From positions 2,945 through 48,376 of the forward strand of contig JAPYRR010000001.1 of the NCBI GenBank assembly GCA_029936885.1: a stretch of 45,432 nucleotides of DNA, in the 5' to 3' direction. Positions within the stretch are counted from its first letter, which is position 1. Every line of letters starts with the position of its first letter. The notes under the pieces were generated by a model. It searched no databases, was not told where the DNA came from, and worked only from the letters and a program-made list of their open reading frames with translations. A program made the position numbers and the translations under genes. The DNA comes from Fidelibacterota bacterium (GTDB lineage: Bacteria > Fidelibacterota > Marinisomatia > Marinisomatales > UBA1611). Below are positions 36,973-45,432 of the stretch, in pieces.

Positions 36973-37081
36973 AAGTTTTTTATAGTTGGTTAGATTTGAT
37001 TTTTATGTGACTACAAATCTCCTAAAATCAATTTGAAAACTCAATAGTCAACGATACAATTTACTATCTAATTTAAGTATT

Positions 37082-38074
37082 ATGAAAATCGGTAATATCC
37101 ACATTGAGACACCCATTCTACTAGCTCCCATGGCTGGTGTAACAGATTATCCTTTTCGAATACTTTGTAAAGAAATGGGTGCTGGTATCGTTTATTCCGA
37201 ATTTGTGTCCGCAGATGGTATTATTCGAGAGAATACCAAAACATTGAGCCTTATCCGATTTGAAGATGCGGAACGACCTATAGGAATCCAAATTTTCGGC
37301 AGTGATGCCGAAACCATGAGCCAAGCGGCACGATATGTTGTGGATACTTTCCATCCGGATATTCTGGATATTAATTATGGATGTCCTGTTCCAAAAGTAA
37401 CCAATAAAGGTGGCGGATCCGCAGCACTTCAGGATCTTTGTTTGATGGATGATATAACCGCTGCGGTTGTGGAATCAATTCCTGAAATTCCCGTAACTGT
37501 TAAAATGCGAATGGGTTGGAATCTGGAAAAAATTGTCATTCCTGAAGTGGGAGAACGTTTAGAGAAAATCGGAGTTAAAGCTATTGCGCTCCACCCGCGA
37601 ACTACGAAACAGCGCTATACAGGCAAAGCCGATTGGCATTATATCAAACTCTTAAAAGAATCCTGTTCTATTCCAGTGATTGGAAATGGTGACGTTTGTA
37701 CCAGTGATGATATTATGCGTATGTTTGACGAAACGGGCTGCGATGCAGTGATGGTCGGGCGGGCAGCTCATGGAAATCCATGGTTTTTTCGAGATGCAAA
37801 AGCACGATTGAATGGTGAACCATATCCACCATCACCTTCACTTATCGATATTGCGAATATGTGCAGCAGACATTTCGATCTTTTATTGGAAAATCGCGGT
37901 GAACGAATCGGCACAAATTTGATGCGAAAACATTTCTCCAATTATATAAAAGGATTTCCTGGTGCTTCTGCATTTCGTCAAAAATTAGTAACAGCGCCCG
38001 GATTACCCGAAATGCGGTCAGCATTAAGTGAATTTATTGAGGTAGCACAAAAGGTTAAGTTCGAATTGGGTTGA
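37082..38074 (+). CDS. dusB: tRNA-dihydrouridine synthase (DusB-like)
   Basis: 330 residues. The FMN-binding TIM barrel opens with ETPILLAPMAGVTDYPFR. The catalytic Cys lies in DINYGCPVPKVTNKGGGSAAL, and KMRMGW, ALHPRTTKQRYTGKADW, GNGDV and VMVGRAAHGNPWFF complete the active site. It reduces specific uridines in the tRNA D-loop with NADPH. The RTTKQRYTGKADW and APMAGVTDYPFR pattern is DusB-like. It diverges from the amidohydrolase gene. Confidence 0.93.
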   Translation: MKIGNIHIETPILLAPMAGVTDYPFRILCKEMGAGIVYSEFVSADGIIRENTKTLSLIRFEDAERPIGIQIFGSDAETMSQAARYVVDTFHPDILDINYGCPVPKVTNKGGGSAALQDLCLMDDITAAVVESIPEIPVTVKMRMGWNLEKIVIPEVGERLEKIGVKAIALHPRTTKQRYTGKADWHYIKLLKESCSIPVIGNGDVCTSDDIMRMFDETGCDAVMVGRAAHGNPWFFRDAKARLNGEPYPPSPSLIDIANMCSRHFDLLLENRGERIGTNLMRKHFSNYIKGFPGASAFRQKLVTAPGLPEMRSALSEFIEVAQKVKFELG

Positions 38075-38135
38075 CAATTTTGTCCTTTCATATTTCACTT
38101 TTGTTATGGCGAATGTGGCGATTTCATAAAATGAC

Positions 38136-38164
38136 GGAGATTGCTTTGTTTTAGCCGCAATAAC
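38136..38164. repeat. Possible degenerate intergenic repeat
   Basis: GGAGATTGCT...GCCGCAATAAC resembles a decayed copy of the short repeat common between bacterial genes (GAGATTGCTTCGTC...CGCAATGAC). It lies in the 221-bp gap between dusB and the aldehyde dehydrogenase gene. A lysine-rich minus-strand frame across it (38024-38233) looks spurious. The resemblance is by eye. Confidence 0.3.
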
Positions 38165-38295
38165 TATTTTCTTTTTCACATTTCGATTTTCCTCTTTCAA
38201 TTTTCTATTCAACTCTCTCCCTTGTCTCACCATTATCTCACCGGTAATTTTCCCAGCTTTTTGAAACCCATTTTTATTAAATTGAGAATCAACTA

Positions 38296-39918
38296 ATGTC
38301 CCAAATTACCAAAGCAGTAAACGAACCAATTTTACCCTTCGCGGCTGGCTCACCGGAACGAGCAAGCTTGCAAGCCAAATATGATGAAATGGCATCCCAA
38401 ATAATCGACATCCCCCTAATCATTGGTGGACAAGAAATTAGAACAGGAGATACCAAAAATTGCATTATGCCCCACGATCACAAACATATCTTAGCTAAGT
38501 ATCATAATGCAGGAGAAGCAGAAGCAAGCATGGCCATTGATGCTGCAATGGAAGCATGGAAAACATGGTCTGTAACTTCACTTGAAGAACGAACCGCCAT
38601 CTTTAGAAAAGCAGCGGAATTACTTCAAGGTCATTGGCGGGACACCATCAATGCTGCAACCATGCTAAACCAAAGTAAAAATGCATTTCAAGCTGAAGTT
38701 GATGCAGCTTGCGAACTCATTGACTTTTTTAATTTTAATGCGCAATACGCAGAAGAGATCACGGCTAAACAACCGCTGATTTCTCCCGAGGGAATGCACA
38801 ATCACCTAGAATATCGTCCTTTAGAAGGATTCGTGTTTGCCATTACACCTTTTAATTTTACGTCCATAGCGGCGAACCTCCCTTCTGCACCAGCATTGAT
38901 GGGAAATGTGGCTTTGTGGAAACCAGCGTCTAGCGCAGTTCTCCCCTGTTATTATTTAATGAAAATGTTGGAAGAAGCTGGCTTGCCAGCAGGTGTGATT
39001 AATTTTATTCCCGGTTCCGGTGGAAAAGTGGGAAATCCTGTTTTATCCAATCCGAATTTGGCCGGCGTTCATTTTACCGGTTCAACTGCCACTTTTCATC
39101 ATATTTGGAAAACGATTGGCTCCAATATTGATCAGTATAAAACATATCCAAGAATTGTGGGTGAAACCGGTGGCAAAGATTTTTGTCTCGCACATGAATC
39201 TGTAAATCCGGATGAATTGGCAACAGCTATGATCCGCGGCGCTTTCGAGTACCAAGGTCAAAAATGTTCTGCCATGTCCCGGGCCTATATTCCCACTACA
39301 ATTTGGGAAGATGTAAAAGAAAAATATGTAGCAGAATTGGAAACAGTCAAAGTCGGCTCACCGCGTGATTTCTCCAATTTTGTGAATGCGGTCATTGATA
39401 AAGCAGCCTTCGATTCCATCACATCTTATATTGATTATGCCAAAGAATCTGATGATGCCGAAATCATTTCTGGCGGAACTTATGATGATTCAAAAGGATA
39501 CTTTATTCAGCCTACAACTATATTGACCACCGATCCAAACTTCAAAACTATGGAAGAAGAAATTTTCGGACCTGTCTTAACTGTCTATTTATATGACCCA
39601 AGTAAATGGAGTGATACTATAGACTTAGTTGACTCTACTTCACCCTATGCTTTAACTGGTTGTATTATGGGAAAAGATAAAGATGCCATGAAAGAAGCTA
39701 AAGATCGCCTCATGCATGCTGCTGGGAATTTCTACATTAATGATAAACCCACTGGTGCGGTGGTTGGGCAACAACCTTTTGGCGGCAGTCGAGCTTCCGG
39801 AACCAATGATAAAGCAGGGTCTGACTTAAATCTCATGCGTTGGATTTCCGTAAGAACGGTAAAAGAGACTTTTGACACACCCACGGATTATCGCTATCCT
39901 TTTTTACAGGTAGATTAA
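38296..39918 (+). CDS. pruA: L-glutamate gamma-semialdehyde (P5C) dehydrogenase
   Basis: 540 residues, ALDH4A-type. The N-terminal NEPILPFAAGSPER...LIIGGQEI is characteristic of this monofunctional form. The NAD-binding VHFTGSTATFHHIWKTIG and GETGGKDF segments and the catalytic C324 (GQKCSAMSRAY) are intact, with EEIFGPVLTVY near the C-terminus. It oxidises glutamate semialdehyde to glutamate, the last step of proline and ornithine/arginine breakdown. A proline dehydrogenase gene is not nearby. The carbamate kinase gene begins directly at its stop codon. Confidence 0.92.
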   Translation: MSQITKAVNEPILPFAAGSPERASLQAKYDEMASQIIDIPLIIGGQEIRTGDTKNCIMPHDHKHILAKYHNAGEAEASMAIDAAMEAWKTWSVTSLEERTAIFRKAAELLQGHWRDTINAATMLNQSKNAFQAEVDAACELIDFFNFNAQYAEEITAKQPLISPEGMHNHLEYRPLEGFVFAITPFNFTSIAANLPSAPALMGNVALWKPASSAVLPCYYLMKMLEEAGLPAGVINFIPGSGGKVGNPVLSNPNLAGVHFTGSTATFHHIWKTIGSNIDQYKTYPRIVGETGGKDFCLAHESVNPDELATAMIRGAFEYQGQKCSAMSRAYIPTTIWEDVKEKYVAELETVKVGSPRDFSNFVNAVIDKAAFDSITSYIDYAKESDDAEIISGGTYDDSKGYFIQPTTILTTDPNFKTMEEEIFGPVLTVYLYDPSKWSDTIDLVDSTSPYALTGCIMGKDKDAMKEAKDRLMHAAGNFYINDKPTGAVVGQQPFGGSRASGTNDKAGSDLNLMRWISVRTVKETFDTPTDYRYPFLQVD

Positions 39919-40869
39919 TTGAGTACTCGAACAGCCATGATTGCCATGGGCGGAAATTCTCTTTCTCCCAAAGGTGAAGCCGGAACCATTTCCCAACAGT
40001 TTTCCCATACGCGGGAAACATTGGAAGGCATTGGCCATTTTATTGAACGAGGTTACAATCTTTGTATCAATCATGGTAATGGTCCCCAAGTAGGAAATGA
40101 ACTCCTTCGTATGGATCTGACCCATGATAAAGTGCATCCCCTTCCACTTGGCGTTTGTGTGGCAGGAACCCAAGGATCCATCGGCTATATGATTCAGCAA
40201 TCCTTGCAAAATAAATTAAGAGATATGGACGTGGATCGGGAAGTGGTCACACTCGTAACACAAGTGATTGTGGATAAAAATGACCCATCCATCAAAAACC
40301 CTAGTAAATATGTAGGGGCGCGATATTCGGAAGGTGAAGCAAAATCATACGCAGAAAAATTTGGATGGAGTATTAAAGAGCAGGAACCAGGACAATGGCG
40401 CCGCGTAGTGCCATCTCCTATGCCGGAATACATAATGCACGGCAATTCAATTAAAGCATTGGTTGATCGGGGAACGATAGTTATCGCATCCGGTGGTGGT
40501 GGAATTCCCGTTTATAATAATTCCCATGGTCATCTCGAAGGACTTGACGCTGTAATTGACAAGGACTATTCCGCAGCAAAACTGGGGCGGATTCTCCATG
40601 CAGAAGAGTTATGGATTATCACCGATGTAGATAATGTGTACCTTAATTATGGAAAAGAAAATCAAGAATCAATTCGATCCATATCCGCATCAGACGCAGA
40701 AAATTTATACAATGAAGGTGAATTTCAAAAAGGGAGTATTGGTCCGAAGATTAGGTCTGCTATCCATTTTTTGAAATACCACGGTGAAAAAGTTATCATA
40801 ACATCTATCCCTTGCATTCAAGCTGCTTTAAATGGCAAAGCAGGGACAGAAATAAGGAATGAAAAATGA
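39919..40869 (+). CDS. arcC: Carbamate kinase
   Basis: 316 residues with a TTG start abutting the previous TAA. Family motifs are TAMIAMGGNSLSPKGEAG, INHGNGPQVGNELLR, VVASGGGGIPV-like IASGGGGIPVYNN, VIDKDYSAAKLG and GSIGPKIRSAIHFL. It interconverts carbamoyl phosphate plus ADP with carbamate plus ATP, usually giving ATP from arginine or purine breakdown. Arginine deiminase and ornithine transcarbamylase are not in the window. It overlaps sucC by 4 bp, so expression is tied to the TCA step. Confidence 0.94.
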   Translation: MSTRTAMIAMGGNSLSPKGEAGTISQQFSHTRETLEGIGHFIERGYNLCINHGNGPQVGNELLRMDLTHDKVHPLPLGVCVAGTQGSIGYMIQQSLQNKLRDMDVDREVVTLVTQVIVDKNDPSIKNPSKYVGARYSEGEAKSYAEKFGWSIKEQEPGQWRRVVPSPMPEYIMHGNSIKALVDRGTIVIASGGGGIPVYNNSHGHLEGLDAVIDKDYSAAKLGRILHAEELWIITDVDNVYLNYGKENQESIRSISASDAENLYNEGEFQKGSIGPKIRSAIHFLKYHGEKVIITSIPCIQAALNGKAGTEIRNEK

Positions 40870-42044
40870 AAATACATGAATACCAGGGCAAGAAACTTTT
40901 TGCTGATTTCGGTATGCCCGTGCAGGATGGCTATGTTTTTGAAAAACTGGAAGATGCCGAATCCACGATTAAAAAAGTCCAGGCAGACTTCAATACGGAA
41001 GATGTGGTTGTAAAAGCACAGATCCATGCCGGCGGTCGCGGAAAAGGTGGCGGTGTGAAATATTCACCCAATTTTGATAAAGCATTGGAAAATGCTAAAA
41101 ATATTTTAGGAATGAATCTAAAAACACACCAAACGGGTGAAGGGGGTCAGCTCGTCCGGAAAGTATATGTGACGGAAGCATACGACATTGCAGAAGAATA
41201 TTATGCAGCCATTACCTTAGACCGTAGTAAAGGGATGGATGTTTTCATGGTTTCATCTGAAGGCGGTGTGGAGATTGAAAAAGTTGCAGCAGAAACGCCA
41301 GAAAAAATCGCAAAAGTCTGGATTGATCCACTCTTGGGCATGAAATCATTTCAAGCCAGAAAACTGGCTTATGCTTTGGGACTCAAGGGCGATGCATTTA
41401 AAGCTGCTATGAAAATATTGATGCAAATGTATCACGCATATCAAAGTATTGATGCCACCATTGTGGAAGTGAATCCGCTGATTCTTACCACCGATGGACG
41501 TGTTATTGTTTTGGATGCAAAAGTGAATTTGGACGATAATGCCCTTTTCCGCCATAAAGATATTGCTGCCATGCGCGATTTGAATGAAGAAGATCCCAAC
41601 GAAGTTGAAGCAGGAAAATTCAACCTGAATTATATTAAACTGGATGGCAATGTTGGGTGTATGGTGAATGGTGCTGGTCTAGCCATGGCCACCATGGACA
41701 TTATCAAACTTGCGGGCGGCGAACCGGCAAATTTTTTGGATGTGGGTGGTACCGCTTCTGCAGAAACAGTGAAAAACGGCTTTCGCATTATATTATCGGA
41801 CGAAAACGTAAAAGCCGTTTTGATCAATATTTTTGGCGGAATTGTCCGTTGCGATCGTGTGGCAAATGGCGTGGTGCAAGCTGTAACAGAATTGGGATTG
41901 AAAGTGCCGGTTGTGGTGCGTCTGGAAGGGACCAATGCCAAGGAAGCACAAGAAATATTGGCGAAGTCCGGTGTGGATATTATTCCGGCGGTTGGAATGA
42001 AAGATGCTGCTCAAAAAGTTGTGAATGCTGCATTAGGCAATTAG
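40866..42044 (+). CDS. sucC: Succinyl-CoA synthetase beta subunit
   Basis: 392 residues. An ATP-grasp domain (about 1-240) opens [19 protein letters not shown] and contains [18 protein letters not shown] and [20 protein letters not shown]. The CoA-ligase domain includes [27 protein letters not shown] and [10 protein letters not shown]. With SucD it makes NTP from succinyl-CoA in the TCA cycle. ADP versus GDP preference cannot be read confidently. sucD follows after 10 bp. Confidence 0.96.
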   Translation: MKIHEYQGKKLFADFGMPVQDGYVFEKLEDAESTIKKVQADFNTEDVVVKAQIHAGGRGKGGGVKYSPNFDKALENAKNILGMNLKTHQTGEGGQLVRKVYVTEAYDIAEEYYAAITLDRSKGMDVFMVSSEGGVEIEKVAAETPEKIAKVWIDPLLGMKSFQARKLAYALGLKGDAFKAAMKILMQMYHAYQSIDATIVEVNPLILTTDGRVIVLDAKVNLDDNALFRHKDIAAMRDLNEEDPNEVEAGKFNLNYIKLDGNVGCMVNGAGLAMATMDIIKLAGGEPANFLDVGGTASAETVKNGFRIILSDENVKAVLINIFGGIVRCDRVANGVVQAVTELGLKVPVVVRLEGTNAKEAQEILAKSGVDIIPAVGMKDAAQKVVNAALGN

Positions 42045-42054
42045 GAGATTTGAA

Positions 42055-42936
42055 ATGTCAATATTAGTTAATAAAGATTCAAGAATTGTTGTTCAGGGAA
42101 TTACGGGCTCAGAGGGTCAATTCCATGCGGAACAAATGCTGGACTACGGAACAAACATTGTCGCGGGAGTTACACCGGGAAAAGGTGGAATTAAAACGCT
42201 GGATGACCGTGTTCCTGTTTTCAACTCAGTTGAAGAAGCGGTGGAACAAACCGGCGCAAATACGTCCATTATTTTTGTTCCCCCACCCTTCGCAGCGGAA
42301 GCGGTAATAGAAGCCAGTTTTGCAGGCATTAAGGTTGTGGTTTGTATTACAGAAGGTGTTCCTGTCCATGATATGCTGAAAGTGAAAAAAGTGGTGGACC
42401 AAAATGGGACTCGCTTGGTTGGACCAAACTGCCCGGGAATTATTACGGTGGATGAATGTAAACTGGGCATCATGCCGGGTTTCATCTGCAAAAAAGGGAA
42501 TATTGGCGTGATCTCAAAATCCGGAACACTCACCTACGAAGCCATTGACCAATTGGTGAATGTTGGCTTGGGACAAACCACAGCCATCGGCATTGGCGGA
42601 GATCCGATTATCGGTACCACCATGAAAGATTGTATCGAATTGTTTGAAGCAGATCCAGAGACAAAGGGTATTGTTGTTATTGGTGAAATCGGCGGACAAA
42701 TGGAAATTGAAGCTGCACGCTGGGCGAAAGACAACGTGTCTAAACCCATGGTTGGATTCATTGCAGGACAAACGGCGCCTCCCGGCCGACGGATGGGACA
42801 TGCAGGTGCTATTGTTTCCGGTGGTGACGATACGGCGGAAGCGAAAATGAGAATTTTAGGGGAATGCGGGATTGCGGTTGCTGAATCTGTTGCGGATATT
42901 GGTAATCTCATGAAAGCAGCCATGGAGAAATCTTAG
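42055..42936 (+). CDS. sucD: Succinyl-CoA synthetase alpha subunit
   Basis: 293 residues, preceded by the Shine-Dalgarno AGGAGA at 42043-42048. The CoA-binding Rossmann domain has [12 protein letters not shown] and GGVTPGKGG-like [13 protein letters not shown]. The ligase domain has [27 protein letters not shown] and the phosphohistidine loop [17 protein letters not shown]. It carries the transient phosphate during succinyl-CoA cleavage. An 82-bp gap with a short inverted repeat separates it from ndk. Confidence 0.96.
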   Translation: MSILVNKDSRIVVQGITGSEGQFHAEQMLDYGTNIVAGVTPGKGGIKTLDDRVPVFNSVEEAVEQTGANTSIIFVPPPFAAEAVIEASFAGIKVVVCITEGVPVHDMLKVKKVVDQNGTRLVGPNCPGIITVDECKLGIMPGFICKKGNIGVISKSGTLTYEAIDQLVNVGLGQTTAIGIGGDPIIGTTMKDCIELFEADPETKGIVVIGEIGGQMEIEAARWAKDNVSKPMVGFIAGQTAPPGRRMGHAGAIVSGGDDTAEAKMRILGECGIAVAESVADIGNLMKAAMEKS

Positions 42937-42956
42937 CCACCAAGATCGCGAAGATT

Positions 42957-42984
42957 CACCAAGTTGTGTGAGTGGGTCTTGGTG
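42957..42984. repeat. Inverted repeat between sucD and ndk
   Basis: CACCAAG (42957-42963) is inverted as CTTGGTG (42978-42984) around 14 bases. The surrounding CCACCAAGATCGCGAAG...CCCTTTGCGGC text looks like the short non-coding repeats often found between bacterial genes. There is no T-tract, so it is not a clear terminator. Confidence 0.4.
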
Positions 42985-43018
42985 CCCTTTGCGGCAAATT
43001 AAATAGGAATAAAAAAAA

Positions 43019-43444
43019 ATGACAAACAGAACATTTGCAATCATTAAACCAGATGCAATTAAAAATGGAACCACTGGAAAGGTCTATGACCGAATCCTTC
43101 AAGCAGATTTCAAAATACTATCTGCAAAACTTATGAGAATGACTTTAGCACAAGCTGAAGGGTTTTATGATGTTCATAGAGACCGGCCCTTTTTCGGCGA
43201 GCTAACCACATTTATGTCGTCTGGTGCATGCATGGTTTTGGCTTTAGAAAAAGAAAATGCAGTCGCTGCATGGCGGGAAACCATCGGTGCAACTAATCCC
43301 GAAGATGCGGCTGAAGGTACAATTCGTAAAGATTTTGCCACCAATTTAGGCGAAAATGCAGTTCATGGTTCAGATAGTGACGAAAATGCCGAAAAAGAAA
43401 TTGCCTTTTTCTTCCCAGAGAGTGAACTTTTAGGCAATCAATGA
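43019..43444 (+). CDS. ndk: Nucleoside diphosphate kinase
   Basis: 141 residues, typical length. It opens NRTFAIIKPDAIKNG and contains the active-site stretch NAVHGSDSDENAEKEIAFFF with phospho-acceptor His116. It equilibrates phosphate among nucleoside di- and triphosphates. Placement after sucCD is sensible because succinyl-CoA synthetase may yield GTP. A SPOR lipoprotein gene follows after 7 bp. Confidence 0.96.
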   Translation: MTNRTFAIIKPDAIKNGTTGKVYDRILQADFKILSAKLMRMTLAQAEGFYDVHRDRPFFGELTTFMSSGACMVLALEKENAVAAWRETIGATNPEDAAEGTIRKDFATNLGENAVHGSDSDENAEKEIAFFFPESELLGNQ

Positions 43445-43451
43445 TCCTCTT

Positions 43452-44288
43452 ATGCAAAAAATCCAGTCCTTACTAGTTTTACTTCTGCTTTTCGCCTGTG
43501 TTGGAGAGGGTATAGAGGGCTATGTGGGCGAATCCATTTCAATCACAGCAAACAATCCTGAAGAGGGAAAAGATGTAGATTTCAGTTGGGTTTTAACGGA
43601 GCAGCCCGATGGTTCGCTCATAAACTCTAAAGATTTGAAAACATCTCGAGATGGCCAAAAAATGTTATTTGAACCTGACTACCCTGGCCAATATTTAGTT
43701 GAAGTGATTGTTTCTCAATACTCTGATGAAATTTCTAACCAATTATTTGCATTTTCAATAGTGGATCCAGAGAGTAAAAAAGAACCTAAAATTGAGCCAG
43801 TTGATGATTCACCAGATGAAGGATGGCTAAATGAAAACATTGATGAACATGTAAATATTGCTCAAAAATCAGAATTAAAAGAAGATATTGTTAAAATAAA
43901 TGATAGTGAAGTTGAGATAGAAAACGCTGTAAATGAGATTGGAATTGACTCAATTACACATCCTATTGTCAAAACGCCACCACAGATTGTTAAGGCAATC
44001 GTTGATATTCCAATTAATGAAGAATTGGTTCAAGATAAAACGGACCGGTACACGATTCAAATCACTTCAAAAAAGATTTTAAGAGACGCGAATAAGTTTG
44101 CACAAAATTTGATTCATAAAGGCTTTGACGCCTATATTCAAAAAGCAAACTTTCGATCAGATGAAATCTGGTATCGTGTCCGTGTAGGAAGTTATAATAA
44201 TTATAGTTCAGCCAAAGCTGCAGCTGATGCCCTTTCAGATGCATTGGGCATGGCAACTTGGGTTGATTTTGTAAGAATAGAACAGTAG
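43452..44288 (+). CDS. SPOR-domain lipoprotein with Ig/PKD-like N-terminus
   Basis: 278 residues. A lipoprotein signal (MQKIQSLLVLLLLFAC, Cys16) begins the protein. Residues about 20-105 form a beta-rich PKD/Ig-like domain (GESISITANNPEEGKDVDFSW ... YPGQYLVEVIVS). An acidic linker (about 110-190) leads to a SPOR domain at about 198-276 (DRYTIQITSKKILRDANKFAQ, EIWYRVRVGSYNNYSSAKAAADAL). SPOR binds denuded septal peptidoglycan, so it probably bridges membrane and division-site wall, as in DamX/DedD/RlpA-type proteins. It is a second SPOR protein in the window and unrelated in layout to the first. Confidence 0.8.
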   Translation: MQKIQSLLVLLLLFACVGEGIEGYVGESISITANNPEEGKDVDFSWVLTEQPDGSLINSKDLKTSRDGQKMLFEPDYPGQYLVEVIVSQYSDEISNQLFAFSIVDPESKKEPKIEPVDDSPDEGWLNENIDEHVNIAQKSELKEDIVKINDSEVEIENAVNEIGIDSITHPIVKTPPQIVKAIVDIPINEELVQDKTDRYTIQITSKKILRDANKFAQNLIHKGFDAYIQKANFRSDEIWYRVRVGSYNNYSSAKAAADALSDALGMATWVDFVRIEQ

Positions 44289-44308
44289 TTCAAAAAGGAG
44301 AAAATACT

Positions 44309-45432
44309 ATGGGCCCCATGGACCTTTATTTTGATGTAAGAGATATTTTTCGTTCACCTCGACTCGCATTAAGCGGAAAAAAGATTTGGATCTTTATGGT
44401 CGGGAATTTAGCTGGGTTTATCCTGTATTGGATATTTACCTATCTTTCTTTAGCACTGTCTGGCGTATCTTTAGGAGATGCACTTAGTCAACATGGGCTG
44501 TACCCATGTCTTTATGGGACTGAAGCTGAATGGTATGCTTGGGTTGTATATTTTATTGGATTAGAAGCATGGATTATATCAATATATCTTGCTAGTACTG
44601 CGGTAAGTCGTGTTACGTTAAAACAGTTAAAGGGGAATGATTTCTTCTCAGCTGGCGATGCATGGGCTTATGTGCAAAAACACTGGCATCCAATTGTATT
44701 TGCACCTATTTCAATTGTATTAATTATTGTATTTTTTATTTTCTTTTCTGGGATATTTGCATTCATGGGTAAAATTCCCTATCTCGGCGAATTCCTATTT
44801 GCAATACCCTACCTGTTCTATTTCTTTGGGGCAGTTTTTACGATATATACAATTTTTGTTCTTCTTGTATCTCTTCATTACACCCCGGCTATTGTAGGAG
44901 CTTATGAAGAAGACACCATGGGTACGGTGTTTCAATCTTACTCTATAACTTGGTCACAACCATGGCGAGTTATTGCCTATCATATTGTTCTCATTCCATT
45001 AGTAAAGATTGGTGTTCTTATTTTTAGCTGGTTCTGGAGCGCTGGATATGGTTTAATCAATTATGTTTTTGGATGTGAATGGTTTATGGGAGCAAAACTT
45101 TCTGGAATGGTTAACTATGCTACAAGTCTAGTTTATCCAAGTTGGCTATGTAATAGTGGAAGTTGTTTCTCTTTGTGCATCCCTGATTGTATTACTCGTT
45201 GCCTTCCACAGATAACGTGTAGTCTTCCCCCTGCAAGTGGATCACTATCTGGGACAGAAACTTTTGCTGGGATTATTCTCGCCATTTTCCTTTTTCTGAT
45301 TGGACTCTCAATTCTGTCTTATGGCTTATCTATTATTTCAGTGGGCGAAACATTAATGTTTATCATTTTTAAAAAGAAATCAGATGATGATGATCTACTT
45401 CAAAGAAAAGATGAAGATGAATTAGAAGAGGA
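44309..45432 (+). CDS. Unrecognised polytopic membrane protein, cysteine-rich, 3' end outside window
   Basis: 374 complete codons from ATG 44309, preceded by the strong Shine-Dalgarno AAAAGGAG at 44293-44300; the frame is still open at the edge. About six membrane helices are visible (roughly residues 26-50, 78-100, 132-158, 165-195, 228-258, 320-355). Between the last two lies a segment with six cysteines, C281, C286, C290, C294, C298 and C304, a C-x4-C-x3-C-x3-C-x3-C-x5-C pattern, possibly a disulfide-bonded or metal-binding loop. After the last helix comes a strongly acidic cytoplasmic-type tail (DDDDLLQRKDEDELEE). I do not recognise a family; DUF4013-like or stress-type permease folds are possible but unsupported. 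Confidence 0.72.
   Translation, partial: MGPMDLYFDVRDIFRSPRLALSGKKIWIFMVGNLAGFILYWIFTYLSLALSGVSLGDALSQHGLYPCLYGTEAEWYAWVVYFIGLEAWIISIYLASTAVSRVTLKQLKGNDFFSAGDAWAYVQKHWHPIVFAPISIVLIIVFFIFFSGIFAFMGKIPYLGEFLFAIPYLFYFFGAVFTIYTIFVLLVSLHYTPAIVGAYEEDTMGTVFQSYSITWSQPWRVIAYHIVLIPLVKIGVLIFSWFWSAGYGLINYVFGCEWFMGAKLSGMVNYATSLVYPSWLCNSGSCFSLCIPDCITRCLPQITCSLPPASGSLSGTETFAGIILAIFLFLIGLSILSYGLSIISVGETLMFIIFKKKSDDDDLLQRKDEDELEE

Noticed and set aside
38024-38233. Small minus-strand lysine-rich frame after dusB
   Set aside because: It overlaps the dusB 3' end and spans what looks like a degenerate intergenic repeat; low complexity and no ribosome site.
42144-42923. Long minus-strand frames opposite sucD
   Set aside because: They mirror the codon bias of sucD, have no family resemblance and no upstream signals.
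42937-43018. Terminator between sucD and ndk
   Set aside because: The CACCAAG/CTTGGTG inverted repeat has a 14-base loop and is not followed by a T-tract, so it was listed only as a repeat.
1-45432. CRISPR array, prophage or insertion sequence
   Set aside because: No regularly spaced repeats, no cas, integrase, transposase or phage structural genes were seen; the only mobility hint is the tRNA 3'-end duplication.

Overview
The window looks like a chromosomal segment from an AT-rich, Gram-negative, marine-type bacterium of the Fibrobacterota-Chlorobiota-Bacteroidota (FCB) neighbourhood. My best guess is Candidatus Marinimicrobia/Neomarinimicrobiota (SAR406), but this is inferred from gene content and no phylogeny was run. 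The pointers are a type IX secretion sortase (PorU) carrying a T9SS-style C-terminal domain, an UpxY-like NusG paralogue, LapA/LapB outer-membrane homeostasis proteins, a meso-DAP type MurE, an exported nickel superoxide dismutase and a mitochondrial-type aconitase. Most of the window is dense core genome. I saw no prophage, insertion sequence, rRNA or CRISPR array.

Layout. (1) 1-3.1 kb, accessory: a truncated winged-helix/HATPase protein (-) diverges from a NusG-like antiterminator (+) that is tightly followed by an L-2-hydroxyglutarate-oxidase-like flavoprotein, then an exported Ni-SOD ending at a hairpin-rich terminator. (2) 3.1-12.2 kb, minus strand: aconitase, serA, a coiled-coil protein, an M23 peptidase, miaB, lapA, lapB and a TPR-SPOR protein, with a selenocysteine tRNA (UCA anticodon) at the 3' end. 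A 17-bp piece of the tRNA 3' end is duplicated just beyond it. (3) 12.3-17.9 kb, plus strand: porU, maf, arfB, rodZ. (4) 18.0-34.9 kb: a complete division and cell-wall (dcw) cluster in the order mraZ, rsmH, ftsL, ftsI, murE, murF, mraY, murD, ftsW, murG, murC, murB, ftsQ, ftsA, ftsZ. It is preceded by a near-consensus sigma-70 promoter and two TGGGT repeats that resemble a MraZ operator. Nearly every junction overlaps, so the cluster is probably one translationally coupled operon. (5) 34.9-37.0 kb, minus strand: rpmB and a YtcJ-type amidohydrolase lipoprotein. (6) 37.1-45.4 kb, plus strand: a dihydrouridine synthase, then an energy-metabolism group (glutamate-semialdehyde dehydrogenase, carbamate kinase, sucC, sucD, ndk), a SPOR lipoprotein and an unrecognised polytopic membrane protein with a cysteine-rich segment that runs off the end.

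How the parts connect. Regions 2-4 are dominated by envelope growth: precursor synthesis (MurB-F, MraY, MurG), septal synthesis (FtsW/I/L/Q/A/Z), shape (RodZ), hydrolysis (M23), septal-glycan binding (SPOR proteins), LPS balance (LapA/B) and surface-protein secretion (PorU). Region 6 joins amino-acid catabolism to three phosphoryl-transfer enzymes. The parts most worth a second look are the Ni-SOD whose active-site His would become the N-terminus by signal-peptide removal, the tRNA-Sec with its duplicated 3' end, the NusG paralogue outside a polysaccharide locus, the rubredoxin-less LapB with a SPOR partner, and the cysteine-rich membrane protein at the right edge.
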